Shown here piece after piece: positions 10,936 to 20,704 of a DNA stretch of 64,000 nucleotides. The notes beneath the pieces are model-generated. The model saw nothing but the letters and a program-made list of their open reading frames with translations. It did not search any database and was not told where the DNA came from. The stretch is from Gentiana macrophylla. Its lineage: Eukaryota; Streptophyta; Magnoliopsida; Gentianales; Gentianaceae. The stretch covers positions 68,055,824 to 68,119,823 of the forward strand of contig CM047807.1 of NCBI GenBank assembly GCA_026214975.1. Direction: 5' to 3'. The translations under genes and the position numbers were made by a program. How positions within the stretch are numbered: position 1 is the stretch's first letter; each line of letters starts with the position of its first letter.

Positions 10936-12708
10936 ACCTATCCAGATTTTTTTTTCAAATTCAATAAGTCGAGCTAACGACAATAAACAAAAATGTTTAT
11001 GGGAGGCAACCCAATTTTTTTTCTTAGGTTTTTATGTTTGTTTTAAGTGTGATGAAAATTTGACTACACATCTTGAATTCTGTTTCATGCTTTGTGATAA
11101 TCCATATTTTATACGCTTTATACATCTCCATATTTGTGCTTACCTATGCCAAAGGTTTTAGCCTTTCGCCGCAGTGGATTCTTCTGTTCTTTGTTGTGAT
11201 TGCACAGGTATCCTGGGAGATTCATTGGAGTTTGTCACGTTGCAGAGTTGCACCCTATTGCCGCGTCAACTTAGTTTTTTTTACTTTATAACTCACACAC
11301 CGAGGACGGTGTTCCGTTTTAAGTAGGGGGTGGTAGACTTAGCTTCACTTTACTTTCTACTTTAATTTTATGCATCAAATACGTTACATGCTTGGTGTTT
11401 GGTCCATTTGAGTAAAAATTGAGCCATTTTAAATTTTTTCATGGTTTTGATGTTGTGAATCCTATGTGGGGTCATAGTATTCTTTGGTTAAATATTAGTC
11501 AAGAGTTGAATGCATGCGAGTCAAACCTTTATCTTGTTGTGTAAATGGAATTTTTATGCACGTAATAGCTTTGCTTTCAAGAGTTGTGGTTGATTAGTGA
11601 ATGATTATAGTTGCCATAGACAATAATCTGTTACCTAGAACTTATACCATTAACTTCGAGGTGAAATAGAAAATTCAATCGTGATAGATTATGGGATGAC
11701 GGTCCTGGCATTTCTTTGACCCGAGCAGAGCCAAAAAGCCAACCCTGTACGTAATTTCCACAGAAACCCCTCTAAGACTTTGTAAGGCGGTTGGACCCCC
11801 ACCCGAACTTAGCCATTCGTTGATTAGCCCATAATTAACAACCCTAAGCTTTATTTGTGGTCTACATTTCTTTGACACCCTACGAGTGAGTTTTAATCTT
11901 ATTTTGGACACACTTGCTAGCACTAGTGTGGGTGGTGGAGATGTGTATCCCAAAACGGTGTTGGTGGATCTTTTGTACTACGAATTGGAAGGGGTAGCAA
12001 TGTGTTGGTGTTTGGTATATAATAAAAATAAAAAAGAGGAAAAAGTTGAATAAAGTGTTTGAATAAGGTTGCGTCAAGAAATGTGGATGAGTGTATTCGA
12101 ATTAATACTTCCAATGTAATGCATGGTGATGGGATGAAGTAAATTGGAGTGGATGTTCTTGAATTTTTGGCAAGCTTGTTCTTGGTGACAACTATTTTTA
12201 CAAGTTATCTTGGAAATTCTTCTTGGTGACGACCGTTTTTGCGTGTAACTCTTGTTTATGATACGGTGTTGAAGGGAGATGAGCTATGATTAAGTGCAAG
12301 ACGTTCTAATTAGGCTCACTCGTGTTTCTCTTTTGATATTTCCTTTTATTCTTTCGTTTAGCCCCGTCCATGGCCTAACGTTACAACCATGCAAGTCATT
12401 CCTGACCTTAGTTAGCCTTTATTTGACCTTGATTGAGATGATTATTAAGTATAAGCCTATGGTGTAACGCCATTACTCACGCATTTATAATCTGAGCCGG
12501 TTGACTGTGATTAATGATTGAGAAGCTATGCACACACACATTTTGTTTCCATGATGCGATATATTTTGGTTCATGTTTATTCGCTTATTGATTAGTTTTT
12601 ACTCATTGAATATTTTGTTTCCCAATATGATCGTAACGTTGATCTCATGATTTATTTTTGAATTGTTTGATTTGCTCGAGGGCGAGCAAACACTAAGTGG
12701 TCGGTAGT
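10936..12708 (+). other. Athila-like 3' non-coding region
   Basis: GGGAGGCAACCCA at 11001-11013 is a landmark normally found after the integrase gene of Athila/Tat elements, so the pol core has been lost between about 10935 and here. A first purine run (AAGTAGGGGGTGG) lies at 11321. Near the LTR, GCTCGAGGGCGAGCAAA (from 12674) and a degenerate purine tract precede the 3' LTR. The open frames here show no recognisable product. Confidence 0.7.
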
Positions 12709-13060
12709 TGATGAGAGTCAACTTTGCTATAATTTCATGTGCATTTTGCCTCCTATTTATAGCCTATTCGATGTGATTTTTGGGTACTTAAGTGGTTTTT
12801 GTGGGCATATTTCACCACGAGTTGAATCGCGAGACGATAGGACGTTTGCGTCCAAAATCTCCATATTTTGTGTGAATCGTGTGCGTTTTATTGGTATGTG
12901 TCACGCTTGGTTTTCTTGTCTTTGTTTATTATAGGCATGGCGTGACAGAGGGCGTGACGATGATTACAACGATACAAAAATTGTCCAAAATGAAATTCGT
13001 ATGAAGAAATTACGCGAGATTCAAGTTCTGACATTCGGAAGAAAAAAATAATAATTATTA
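12709..13060 (+). repeat. Athila-like 3' LTR, left piece
   Basis: Starts TGATGAGAG and matches the 5' LTR from 6551 onward up to the AT-rich point at 13060, where a DNA transposon is inserted. The last nine bases, TAATTATTA (13052-13060), are repeated after the insertion. Confidence 0.85.
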
Positions 13061-13160
13061 GGGACAATTATTTAAAAGGACACATATTGACTTAATTAGG
13101 AAAAAAGGATACCCAAAACAAACACTTAGTTATAGGATAAAAAATAGGTAGATAGACCCA
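13061..13160 (+). repeat. MULE left terminal inverted repeat
   Basis: Starts GGGACAATTATTT and pairs imperfectly with the reverse complement of 16003-16101. The clearest shared blocks are TAATTAGG and TAGTTATA, at near-equal distances from the two ends. Confidence 0.65.
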
Positions 13161-13284
13161 AATACCGTTAATGAAGAAAGAAAAAAAAAAAAGTAGCGCA
13201 TGATTTTTTTTTAAAGCAGCCGCTGAACGTAGTTGTGTTTTTTTTTAATTTTTTTTTAAAATCAAAAGCAAGAGCTGAAATGTG

Positions 13285-13740
13285 TGTGAGTGTGTGTGTG
13301 TGTGTGTGTTTTTTTTTAAATTTTTTTTACCAATGCATTGACCACCGCGATGCCGTGACCACCACGGATGTACTGACCATCCCCGATGCACTGACTACCG
13401 CGCTGCAGTGACCATCCCCGTTGTATTGACCACCGTAATGCAGTGAACACCGTGATGCATTCACCACCGCGAGGCATTCCTCACCCCGATGCATTAACCA
13501 CCGCGATGTAGTGACCACCCAATGCATTGACCACCGTGATTCATTGACCACCCCAATGCATTGACGACCACGATGCATTGACATCGGCAACCATATATGC
13601 AGTGACATCAGCAATCACATATGCAGTGACATCGACAATCATATATGCGTGACATCAACAATTTATGCAGTGACATTGACAATCAAATATGCAGTGACCA
13701 CCGCGATGCAGTGACCACCCCCGTTGCAGTGACATTTGAT
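13285..13740. repeat. TG microsatellite and 17/24-nt minisatellite
   Basis: A TG run at about 13285-13309 is followed by some two dozen degenerate units built on TGACCACCGCGATGCAT (17 nt). Towards the right, units lengthen to about 24 nt by inserting an ATATAT-type core (TGACATC...CATATATGCAG). Related short copies reappear at 14165-14270. The long open frame on the minus strand here is a by-product of the repeat. Confidence 0.85.
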
Positions 13741-13767
13741 GATGCGACACCGAGATGAAGCGAAACC

Positions 13768-14075
13768 ACGACGACATTTGATATTTTTCCGACTTAATTT
13801 CATAAAATCGTTTTTTCTTTATAAATTCGACTTCAAACGACTATATTTTTTGATATAAAACTCCGATCAACATAATTATTTCACCCTAATTCATATTTTT
13901 TTCGTCCTCTTTATTTTGATATCTCATTTGATATTTTCCAAGTTAATTTCAGGAAATCCTTTTTTTTCTTTATAAATTCGACTTCAAACAGCTATATCTT
14001 TTGATATAATACTCCGATCAACATAATTCTTTCACAATAATTCATATTTTTTCGTCCTCTTTATTCTGATATCTC
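13768..14075. repeat. tandem duplication of ~150 bp
   Basis: Two adjacent copies of about 150 bp, both beginning near CATTTGATATTTT and ending near TTTCGTCCTCTTTATT, at 13768 and 13926. They differ by scattered substitutions. No coding potential is evident. Confidence 0.75.
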
Positions 14076-14554
14076 ATTTTATGAAATGACACCTTATGCA
14101 GACACACAATAACACTAACATTTTATGAAGTGACATCACCACCCAAATTGCAAAAACAAAAACTTTGTAAATTGTATATGCAGTGACATATGCGTGACAT
14201 CGATTTCACTGCATCAATTCAGTAACTGTAAATGCAATGACATCAATATCACCGCATCAATTTTATTCCAAATCATACCCAAACCAACCATCAACGTATA
14301 GCTTTTCTTTCTTTGTTTCAAGATGATGCATGTTAAACTAATTGATCATTATTACATCATGCAAGCTTGTTGTATAAGGAAAAAAAACACAACAGCAAAT
14401 TTTTCAGCTGAACCATAACCTAAATATAAGGAAAAAAAACTGTTGTACTATATCCTTTTCCACCCCTCAAAAACATTCTTTTCCTCAAGGATGAATAAAA
14501 TTATGACAACCAACCCGGATCCCAAATAAAATGCTCCATGTTGATGAAGAAGAG

Positions 14555-15230
14555 TTAATACTCATCCAACACATCAAACTCCATAGCAAGTGCAACTGAA
14601 ATGGTGCTGCCAATATTAATAGTTGCCTTTACCATCTCACACCATTCCATGGTTATAACCGGAATAAGAAAACGACACACATAAAGACTAAAGTTCCATG
14701 TGAAGTGTTTCCCAACAACGGTGAAGAAACAATCTTTAATTCCCCTTGTATAAATTACTGCTACAACTATTGGTACAGTCATGAACACAGCAACAAATTC
14801 TTGATTTATGCTGTCAAGTTGCTTCACAGTCATGACACTTGAGTCAGAAAGAAATTTTGTTGCACTGTGCAAATCTTTGAATCCAAATGCCACTAGAGCA
14901 CCCTACATTTTCATCTCATTTCCACCAACTCCCATTTGATGCCTATGAATAACACACCTAAAATAAGTCCAAAGACAGCCACAACATTTGCCATACAGTT
15001 AGATGTTGGTCCAAAATCAAAATATATACACACAGTATGTACAACATTCCTCTTGGCATTGGTAACTAAGAATAGGGTGTCCAATGCTATTTCCATGTGA
15101 TTGAGGTTAACTCCAAGACTAAAATCCACATACTTCCCTATCGACTTCTCAAAAAATGCTCTGTGCTCAAATATATCTTCCCAAACTCTTAAGTGATAGA
15201 AACTTGCATCCAGATTCAATAATAATGTGA
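14555..15230 (-). pseudogene. unrecognised coding-like segment in the MULE
   Basis: Two adjoining minus-strand frames (15219-14911 and 14893-14555) have amino acid composition unlike random frames. The first contains a hydrophobic stretch, MANVVAVFGLILGVLFIGI, that could span a membrane. The second contains a similar run, VAVFMTVPIVVAVIY. They may be two exons or one frame broken by a stop. Being inside a Pack-MULE next to a CHMP1 fragment, captured host sequence is plausible. I do not recognise the family and assign no function. Confidence 0.4.
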
Positions 15231-15354
15231 CATTGTCATCAATTAAAAAGGCATTCTCGCACCCTGCAGTTGATGCTTGTATCTAGCTTTGGAAACAACC
15301 TGAATCTGACTTAACCCAGTAAGGACAATATGGTTTAAAATTGATGAATATTCA

Positions 15355-15390
15355 ATTTTATTCAGGCTTGTGGTACAACCTGAATAAAAT
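15355..15390. repeat. perfect 12-bp inverted repeat (hairpin)
   Basis: ATTTTATTCAGG at 15355 and CCTGAATAAAAT at 15379 are exact reverse complements separated by a 12-base loop. It lies between the CHMP1 fragment and the unrecognised frames. It may be a former element end or a junction of captured fragments. Confidence 0.7.
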
Positions 15391-15511
15391 TGTCATACTC
15401 AAGCTTGTGGTACAGCAGCAATGCCAACAATGAAGTAGCCAAATATCATGCCTATTACTCCAATTGACTATTATAACTCTTGAAATCAATCCAGAAAAAA
15501 GCGCCAAATGA

Positions 15512-15936
15512 CTCTGGAGTAGAAAGAGAAGTGCTTCCAACCATGGATCTTTCCATAAACTCAACTTGAACCTCCATATTCACAAACTGCTCTACGAACT
15601 GATCCATAGTCTCCGACATCTTCTGAAGATTCCCGGTGGCGAGCGTAGATTGTAGAATCCAAAGACTTCACGATACGGGACATGTATTTGCTAATTATAG
15701 TCATCTTGGATTGCGTATCGAGCCAAGAAACCACCGCATCGAGCCGAGAAGACAACCGGAGGTAATTTATCTGGTCGGCGTAGATTCGTGCAACGTCCAT
15801 CTTACCTTTCTCCCTTCTTGACCTTCAATTTCTCAGATTTTTCAACCTTTCCGCACTTTCGTGCCTGGCTTTGAAGTCTCTTTGAAGTGAATTTCAACTC
15901 CATGATCTGGTTCATCAATTTCTCTGTGTTGCCCAT
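15512..15936 (-). pseudogene. CHMP1: CHMP1 (ESCRT-III) fragment captured by a MULE
   Basis: From ATG at 15936 the minus strand encodes [19 protein letters not shown], then EKLKVKK. After a frameshift and small deletions come NYLRLSSRLDAVV and LDTQSKMT, and in a further frame [15 protein letters not shown] and GSTSLSTPE. This is the order and wording of plant CHMP1, the ESCRT-III subunit acting in multivesicular body sorting. The homology ends at about residue 130 of a roughly 200-residue family, so the C-terminal MIM region is missing. A stretch between IYA and NYLRL is deleted. It begins some 65 bp inside the right terminal repeat, a classic Pack-MULE position. No intron is visible in the captured part. 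Confidence 0.85.
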
Positions 15937-16002
15937 TTTTCAGCCTGCGAAGAAAATGAGATGAGATAATGGCTGAAGACGGAGGAAGAAGATTAGGGAA
16001 AA

Positions 16003-16101
16003 GGGTTAATTTGTTATTTTGTCCTTATAACTAATAATCTTTTAAGTGTGTCCTAAATGCCTAATTATGTCCCAAAGCACATGCATATAAACAAATAACA
16101 C
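16003..16101 (-). repeat. MULE right terminal inverted repeat
   Basis: Reverse-complement partner of 13061-13160. It is followed directly by the second copy of the 9-bp target duplication at 16102-16110. Confidence 0.65.
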
Positions 16102-16405
16102 TAATTATTATTACTATTATTATGCAGTTGGGATCCCAAATTTGTTAGTGGATGGGAAGGGAAGGCTCGGCTCTTAATTTGTTCGAATAAAGAAAAAAAA
16201 CTGCAAAGGGGATGTGGCTAGTGGTCAAAAGGTGGCCAGACCTATCAGACGCATTAAATGGGACGCATCGATATTTACTTTTTTCGAAAAAAATTTCAAA
16301 AGCACAAGACGGAGTCATTTATGAATTTATTAAAAAGCCATCAAGGTTAAATTTCAACACACAATCTTTACATTACAATTTTATTTTTTCTCTTAAAAAG
16401 TCTTA
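16102..16405 (+). repeat. Athila-like 3' LTR, right piece (truncated)
   Basis: Continues the LTR interrupted at 13060 and matches 6898-7200 of the 5' LTR (GCAGTTGGGATCCCAAAT and onward). Homology stops near 16405, so the last ~970 bp of this LTR are missing. Confidence 0.8.
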
Positions 16406-16530
16406 TTTTTGTAACGTTCCGTTCCCGGATACCAAGTCTTTACCCAAAAATGAAACATTCGGCAAGTATATTATTAAATAAATCCAATATTATACGTAAT
16501 TCTCTAAACAAACTAAAGATAGAAAGTTTA
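16406..16530. other. short unassigned interval
   Basis: 125 bp between the truncated Athila-like LTR and the minus-strand copia LTR. It contains GTAACGTTCCGTTCCCGGATA, in part resembling an LTR terminus of another gypsy family, but it is too short to assign. Confidence 0.3.
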
Positions 16531-16712
16531 TGACAGAATGGAAAAATTGTATTATATTATTCACAATTGAATCGGTTGTGGTACAATGTATATTTATAGG
16601 TACAATGGAACCTACCAGAGATAGTTTATCTAAATACAAAATATAATGCAAAATGCAATTATCTCTTAGCTATCTCTTATCTTTATATTACAAAGAGTGA
16701 TTATCTGCTATT
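16531..16712 (-). repeat. copia 3' LTR (minus)
   Basis: About 180 bp. Its outer end TGACAGAATGGAAAAATTG matches the 5' LTR end at 22463 (TGACACAATGG...). The inner border is set by the minus-strand polypurine tract CTTGAGGGGTGG at 16713-16724. Confidence 0.75.
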
Positions 16713-16734
16713 ACCACCCCTCAAGTTGGGCAAG

Positions 16735-18215
16735 GGACGAGGCCTAACTTGGTACGTTGCTGATGAAATGCTGGTCTCGGTAGAGATTTAGTAAGCAGTC
16801 AGCAAGCTGATCTTAGGCATTAACATGCGCAATTCGAAGCTAGCCCCGATGAACCTGGTCGCGAATAACATGGTAATCAATGGCCACATGTTTCATGTGA
16901 TAGTGAAAGACTGGGTTTTCACAAAACTGAGTAGTACCAATATTGTCACAATAAATGACTGGGGCTTGTGAGATTGGAAAACCAAGATCATGAAGAAGAT
17001 AAGTCACCCAATTTATTTCCACGGTGGTAGACGCAACATACCGATATTCAGCTTTAGTAGTTGACTAGGCAATAGTGGATTGTTTCTTGGAACTCCAAGA
17101 GACAAAGATTACGACCAAGGTATATGACATAGGCACTAGTAGAGAGTAATCATCCTTATTACCACCGGTCAAGATCGAGAGAATGCATGGTGGATGAAGG
17201 AAGAGTGGCGATAAAGTCGAAGGCCATAATCAAGAGTGCCAGCCAAGTAGAACAAAATACGTTTGGCGAGGGCCCAATGTAGATCGGTTGGACAATGCAT
17301 AAACTAAGATAGTTTGTTGACAACAAAAGGTAAATCTGGACGAGTAAAAATGAGATACTGAAGACTTCCAAGAACCATACGATAATGAGATGGATCGGTG
17401 AGAGGAGTTCCTGATTGGGCGGTTAAACTAGAAATATCAGGAGGCAATGGAGTAGCCACAGCATTAGCCTGATGCATCTGAAGTTTGGCTAGTAGCTCAG
17501 TGGCATAACGCTTCTGAGATAGAATGCAACCTATAGAATTCTGAACAACCTCAATGCCCAAAAAATAGGATAGTGTACCAAGATCTTTGAGAGCCAAGCG
17601 GCCCCCTAACAGCGCTATAAACTTCTTAAGAGTGGTAGAATCATTGTCTGTAATAATAAGGTCATCAACATATACCAAAACATATAGAATTATACCACCA
17701 GAATTATAAATGAATAAAGAGGTATCCGCCTGTGCATTCCTGAAATTACAAGAGATTAGAAAACCTTTAAGCTCATCATACCAAGCTCTGGGAGCCTGTT
17801 TTAGACCATAAATAGCTTTGCGAAGCTTACAAACATGAGTAGGGAGCTCAGAACTAACAAAGCCAGCAGGCTGAGCAAGATAAACGTCTTCTTGAAGGTG
17901 ACCCTACAGAAATGCATTATTGATATCAAGCTGGCGGAAGGACCACCCCTGCGACAGAGCAAGGGAAAGAACAACCCGAATAGTAGTGGGTTTAACCACT
18001 GGGCTAAACGTCTCATAATAATCAACACCCGGCCTTTGGGCGAAACCCTAGCCACAATACGAACCTTGTAACAATCAATCGAACCTTCTGAATTATGTTT
18101 CAACCAGAAAATCCACTTCAAACCAATACCATTGTACGAGGGATCAGGTGGAACGAGTTCCTAGGTATCATTACGCACTAAAGCATCACATTCCTCTTGC
18201 ATGGCATTTCTCCAT
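16735..18215 (-). pseudogene. copia RT and RNase H, degenerate
   Basis: Minus-strand reverse transcriptase and RNase H. The frame 17678-17304 begins with YVDDLIIT, an intact RT catalytic YVDD, followed by KDLGTLSYFLGIEV and RPDLPFVVNKLS. The upstream RT half (18121-17801) starts with WIFWLKHNSEGSIDCYK and then shifts frame. RNase H ends with HYHMKHVAIDYHVIRDQV (17022-16840) and the LTKSLPRP-type terminus near 16760. Several stops and shifts separate these blocks. Confidence 0.85.
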
Positions 18216-19250
18216 TTAGGATGTTTAAAAGCTTTGGATATATGGGTAGGTTCAGTGTCAGCAGGAGAAGATATGTGAGCATGAAGATTGAGTTTTTGAA
18301 TGGGTTTATTTTTTTTTGGCACGAGTATGCATAGGATGAGTTGATGCAGTGGGAAGTGGTGGGGAAGACGGTGGGGGAGAGGGTTGGGAAAGGGGGTAGT
18401 TGAAAGAGTTGGGTAGGGTCAGGATGAGGAGGCGGGTCAGCTGAGGGGACTGGTAGGGGTGAGGGAATCTAATCATAGATAGGAAGAGGGGATGGGTTAT
18501 GAGTGTGAGATGGCATAGCAAAAGGAAAAACTGTTTCAACAAATTTAACATGGCGAGAGACATAGAGGAGGGAGTCAGTGGTGTCATAGCTGTAGTAGGC
18601 ACGTTGATTGTGGGTGTAGCCTAGGAAGACACATGGTTTGGAATGAGGTTGAAGTTTGTGCTCAGTGTAAGGACGTAACCACGGATAGCAAAGACACACA
18701 AAGACACGTAATTTTGGAAGTTAGGAGACTCATGAAAAATGGACTCGTAAGGAGATTTCATATTAAGGATGGGAGTGGGCATACGATTAATGAGATAGAC
18801 CGCAGTGGAGAGAGCATAAGGCCATAGGGTAAGGGGGAGAGAAGCATGAGAGAGAAGGGCGAGACCAGTTTAAACTATGTGTAGGTGACGACGTTCAGAG
18901 AGTCCATTGTGTTCGGGTGTGTGAGGAGGTATGGTAAAAAAGGAGATGCCGTTCATGGAAAGGTAGTCATGTAGGGAGATGAATTCACCACCATTATCAG
19001 AATAGAGGACTTTAATAGGTTGCTCAAAATATTTTTCAACGATGGTGCGAAAATGAATAAAAGTAGCTGCAACATGTGATTTTTTAAAGAGAGGATAAAA
19101 CCAAATATAACGTGTGAAGTGATCAACGATTATAACATAATATTTATAGCCATCAAGGAAAGAATATGAGAAGTCCAAACGTCGTTGAAAACAATGTCAA
19201 GTAAGCGGGAAGAGGATAAAGCTGAGGGACCTTTTATTTTCTAAACAAGC
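18216..19250 (-). pseudogene. copia integrase core and linker, degenerate
   Basis: The frame 19178-18870 contains the integrase core: VDHFTRYIWFYPL, then LYSDNGGEF (second catalytic Asp) and HNGLSERRH (catalytic Glu region). The frame 18699-18469 carries CVFLGYTHNQRAYYSYD, the conserved block after copia integrase. The serine/proline-rich linker 18602-18306 leads to RT. The integrase C-terminal part between about 18870 and 18700 is in shifted frames. Confidence 0.85.
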
Positions 19251-19765
19251 AGAACAATGCGTAAAGAGGGATAAAGTAGAATCCAAACAATAAGTACTAA
19301 TAATGGAATGTAAAATTGAACTGGCAGGATGACTTAAACGATGATGCTACACTTGGGAGGTGGCTTTATTGGAGGCAAAAGCAAGCAGAGGTGGGGAGGG
19401 CCATCCATAAAGTCCATTTTTAACTGGACCATGGTGCAAAATGTGACTCATCTGGAGATCCTTCACCAGAAATTCAGTGGGTAAAAATTCAATAGATAAA
19501 TTGGTAGACTTGTATAACTGATAAATGGAAAGTAAATTACGAGACATGGTAGGCACACATAAAACATTATTTAAATTGACAATTTTAGACGGAGTAAGAG
19601 GGAGAGATGTAGAACCAGTATGAGTGATAGGTAGACCTATGCCATCTCCAACCATAATGGGATCACCAGAGTACGGGGAATGCAGGGATAAATGATGCAG
19701 GTCGGTGGTTACATGGTTGGTAGCACCACTGTCAAGAAGCCATGGAGTAACCGAGCCGGAACCAA
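19251..19765 (-). pseudogene. copia protease and pre-integrase domain
   Basis: Near 19740 the minus strand reads WLLDSGATNHVTTD, the copia protease active site with DSGA intact. The frame 19655-19347 continues with LNNVLCVPTMSRNLLSI and ends with the pre-integrase segment (NGLYGWPSP). The zinc-binding HHCC part that should follow is not continuous. Confidence 0.8.
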
Positions 19766-20104
19766 GGGCCGAACCAGGGGTAGTCGGGTGGGCTTGAGGA
19801 TGAGGGGCAAGTGGGATCAGCTGTTGGACCTGATAGGAAGTGAAAAACCGAGTTGAATGTCCTTGAATCTGGTACAGTTGGCAACGACCAAGAAAGGACC
19901 TGCGTGGCCGGGAATTGGTGTCGGAGGGAAGAGCAGGCCGTGGGTGGGGGAAGTTCGAATTTTCAGGTTGCTACGGATGTGAAGGCGGCTGGGAAGAAGC
20001 TGGTCCTCTCCATGGAGGATATGGCGGCCTTGGTTACAGACATGGTGCCGGCCGGAATGCCGTTTGAGCTGTTGCAGGACTGAACAGCAATGGAGTGTCG
20101 GTAG
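19766..20104 (-). pseudogene. copia gag remnant, downstream part
   Basis: Low-complexity, frame-broken sequence between the protease and the nested insertion. It continues the gag frame that starts at 22262 on the other side of the insertion. A CCHC knuckle is not visible, so gag is largely deleted. Confidence 0.5.
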
Positions 20105-20109
20105 AAGAG

Positions 20110-20274
20110 GTATTACGGATTTATATTAATACTCTGAAATTATATTTATTGTACTTTCTTGAAAGGGTATTTTAGACATTATGTATAGATGTTGAAGCCC
20201 TAGAGTTGGCTATATATTTGTACGACTATAAATTGTGAATGACAAGGAAATTATTCGGGTGATCAAATTTGACA
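20110..20274 (+). repeat. nested copia 5' LTR
   Basis: Starts GTATTACGGATTT and ends before TGGTATCAGTGCC at 20275, a primer binding site with one change. Matches 22010-22174. Confidence 0.85.
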
Positions 20275-20304
20275 TGGTATCAGTGCCAAAGGTCACGAGA
20301 TTAT

Positions 20305-20449
20305 ATTCATTGTACTTTATAGAAAGGGTGTTTTAGACATTATGTATAGATGTTGAAGCCCTAGAGTTGGCTATATATTTGTACGACTATGAATTGTGAA
20401 TGACAAAGAAAATAATTTGGGTGATCAAATTTGACATGGTATCAGAGCC
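20305..20449 (+). repeat. second, 5'-truncated LTR copy plus second PBS
   Basis: Directly after the first PBS and 17 bp of leader, the sequence re-enters the LTR about 30 bp from its start (TTATATTCATTGTAC) and runs to its end. It is followed by a second PBS, TGGTATCAGAGCC, at 20437-20449. The junction falls at a short shared GATTATATT-like sequence, which suggests template switching or slippage. Confidence 0.8.
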
Positions 20450-20502
20450 AAAGGTCACGAGATCGAACACTGGTTGGAACATTATTTAAAAAATTTGTGG
20501 AA

Positions 20503-20636
20503 GTGTTGGGACAGATTGCCCACACTTGAGGGGGTTGTTGGGACAGTTTGCCCACACTCTTGAAAATAAATTGTGCAAGTGTTGGACAGATTGTCAACAC
20601 TTGAGAGGGGGGTGTTGGGACAGATTGCCACACTCT
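20503..20636 (+). repeat. repeats of an imperfect hairpin unit
   Basis: Four spaced copies of a unit like GTGTTGGGACAGATTGCCCA followed by CACTT. Each is itself an imperfect inverted repeat (GTGTTGGG against CCCACAC). They lie in the leader between the PBS and the RT segment. Confidence 0.7.
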
Positions 20637-20704
20637 TAAATGATAAGGAAATAAAGTCGCACCTTTATTAACAACAATTGGTTTTAGTAGAATGGTAAGC
20701 GCTT

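Larger units (their letters stand above)
13061..16101 (-). mobile_element. Mutator-like element (Pack-MULE) in an LTR
   Basis: A 3041-bp insertion flanked by the 9-bp repeat TAATTATTA (13052-13060 and 16102-16110), the target duplication length of Mutator-like elements. The ends form degenerate inverted repeats of about 100 bp that align end to end; for example CTTAATTAGG and TTAGTTATAGGA near 13091 and 13126 match the reverse complement of 16060 and 16025. No transposase is present. The cargo includes a CHMP1 fragment just inside the right end, which fits a Pack-MULE. Strand is given by the cargo. Confidence 0.8.

Noticed and set aside
13327..13614. 95-codon open frame on the minus strand
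   Set aside because: It lies wholly inside the 17-nt minisatellite; the repeated MH/SRW residues are a translation of the repeat and not a protein.
13331..13740. Possible CRISPR-like array
   Set aside because: Units are contiguous, degenerate and lack unique spacers; the context is a plant transposon.
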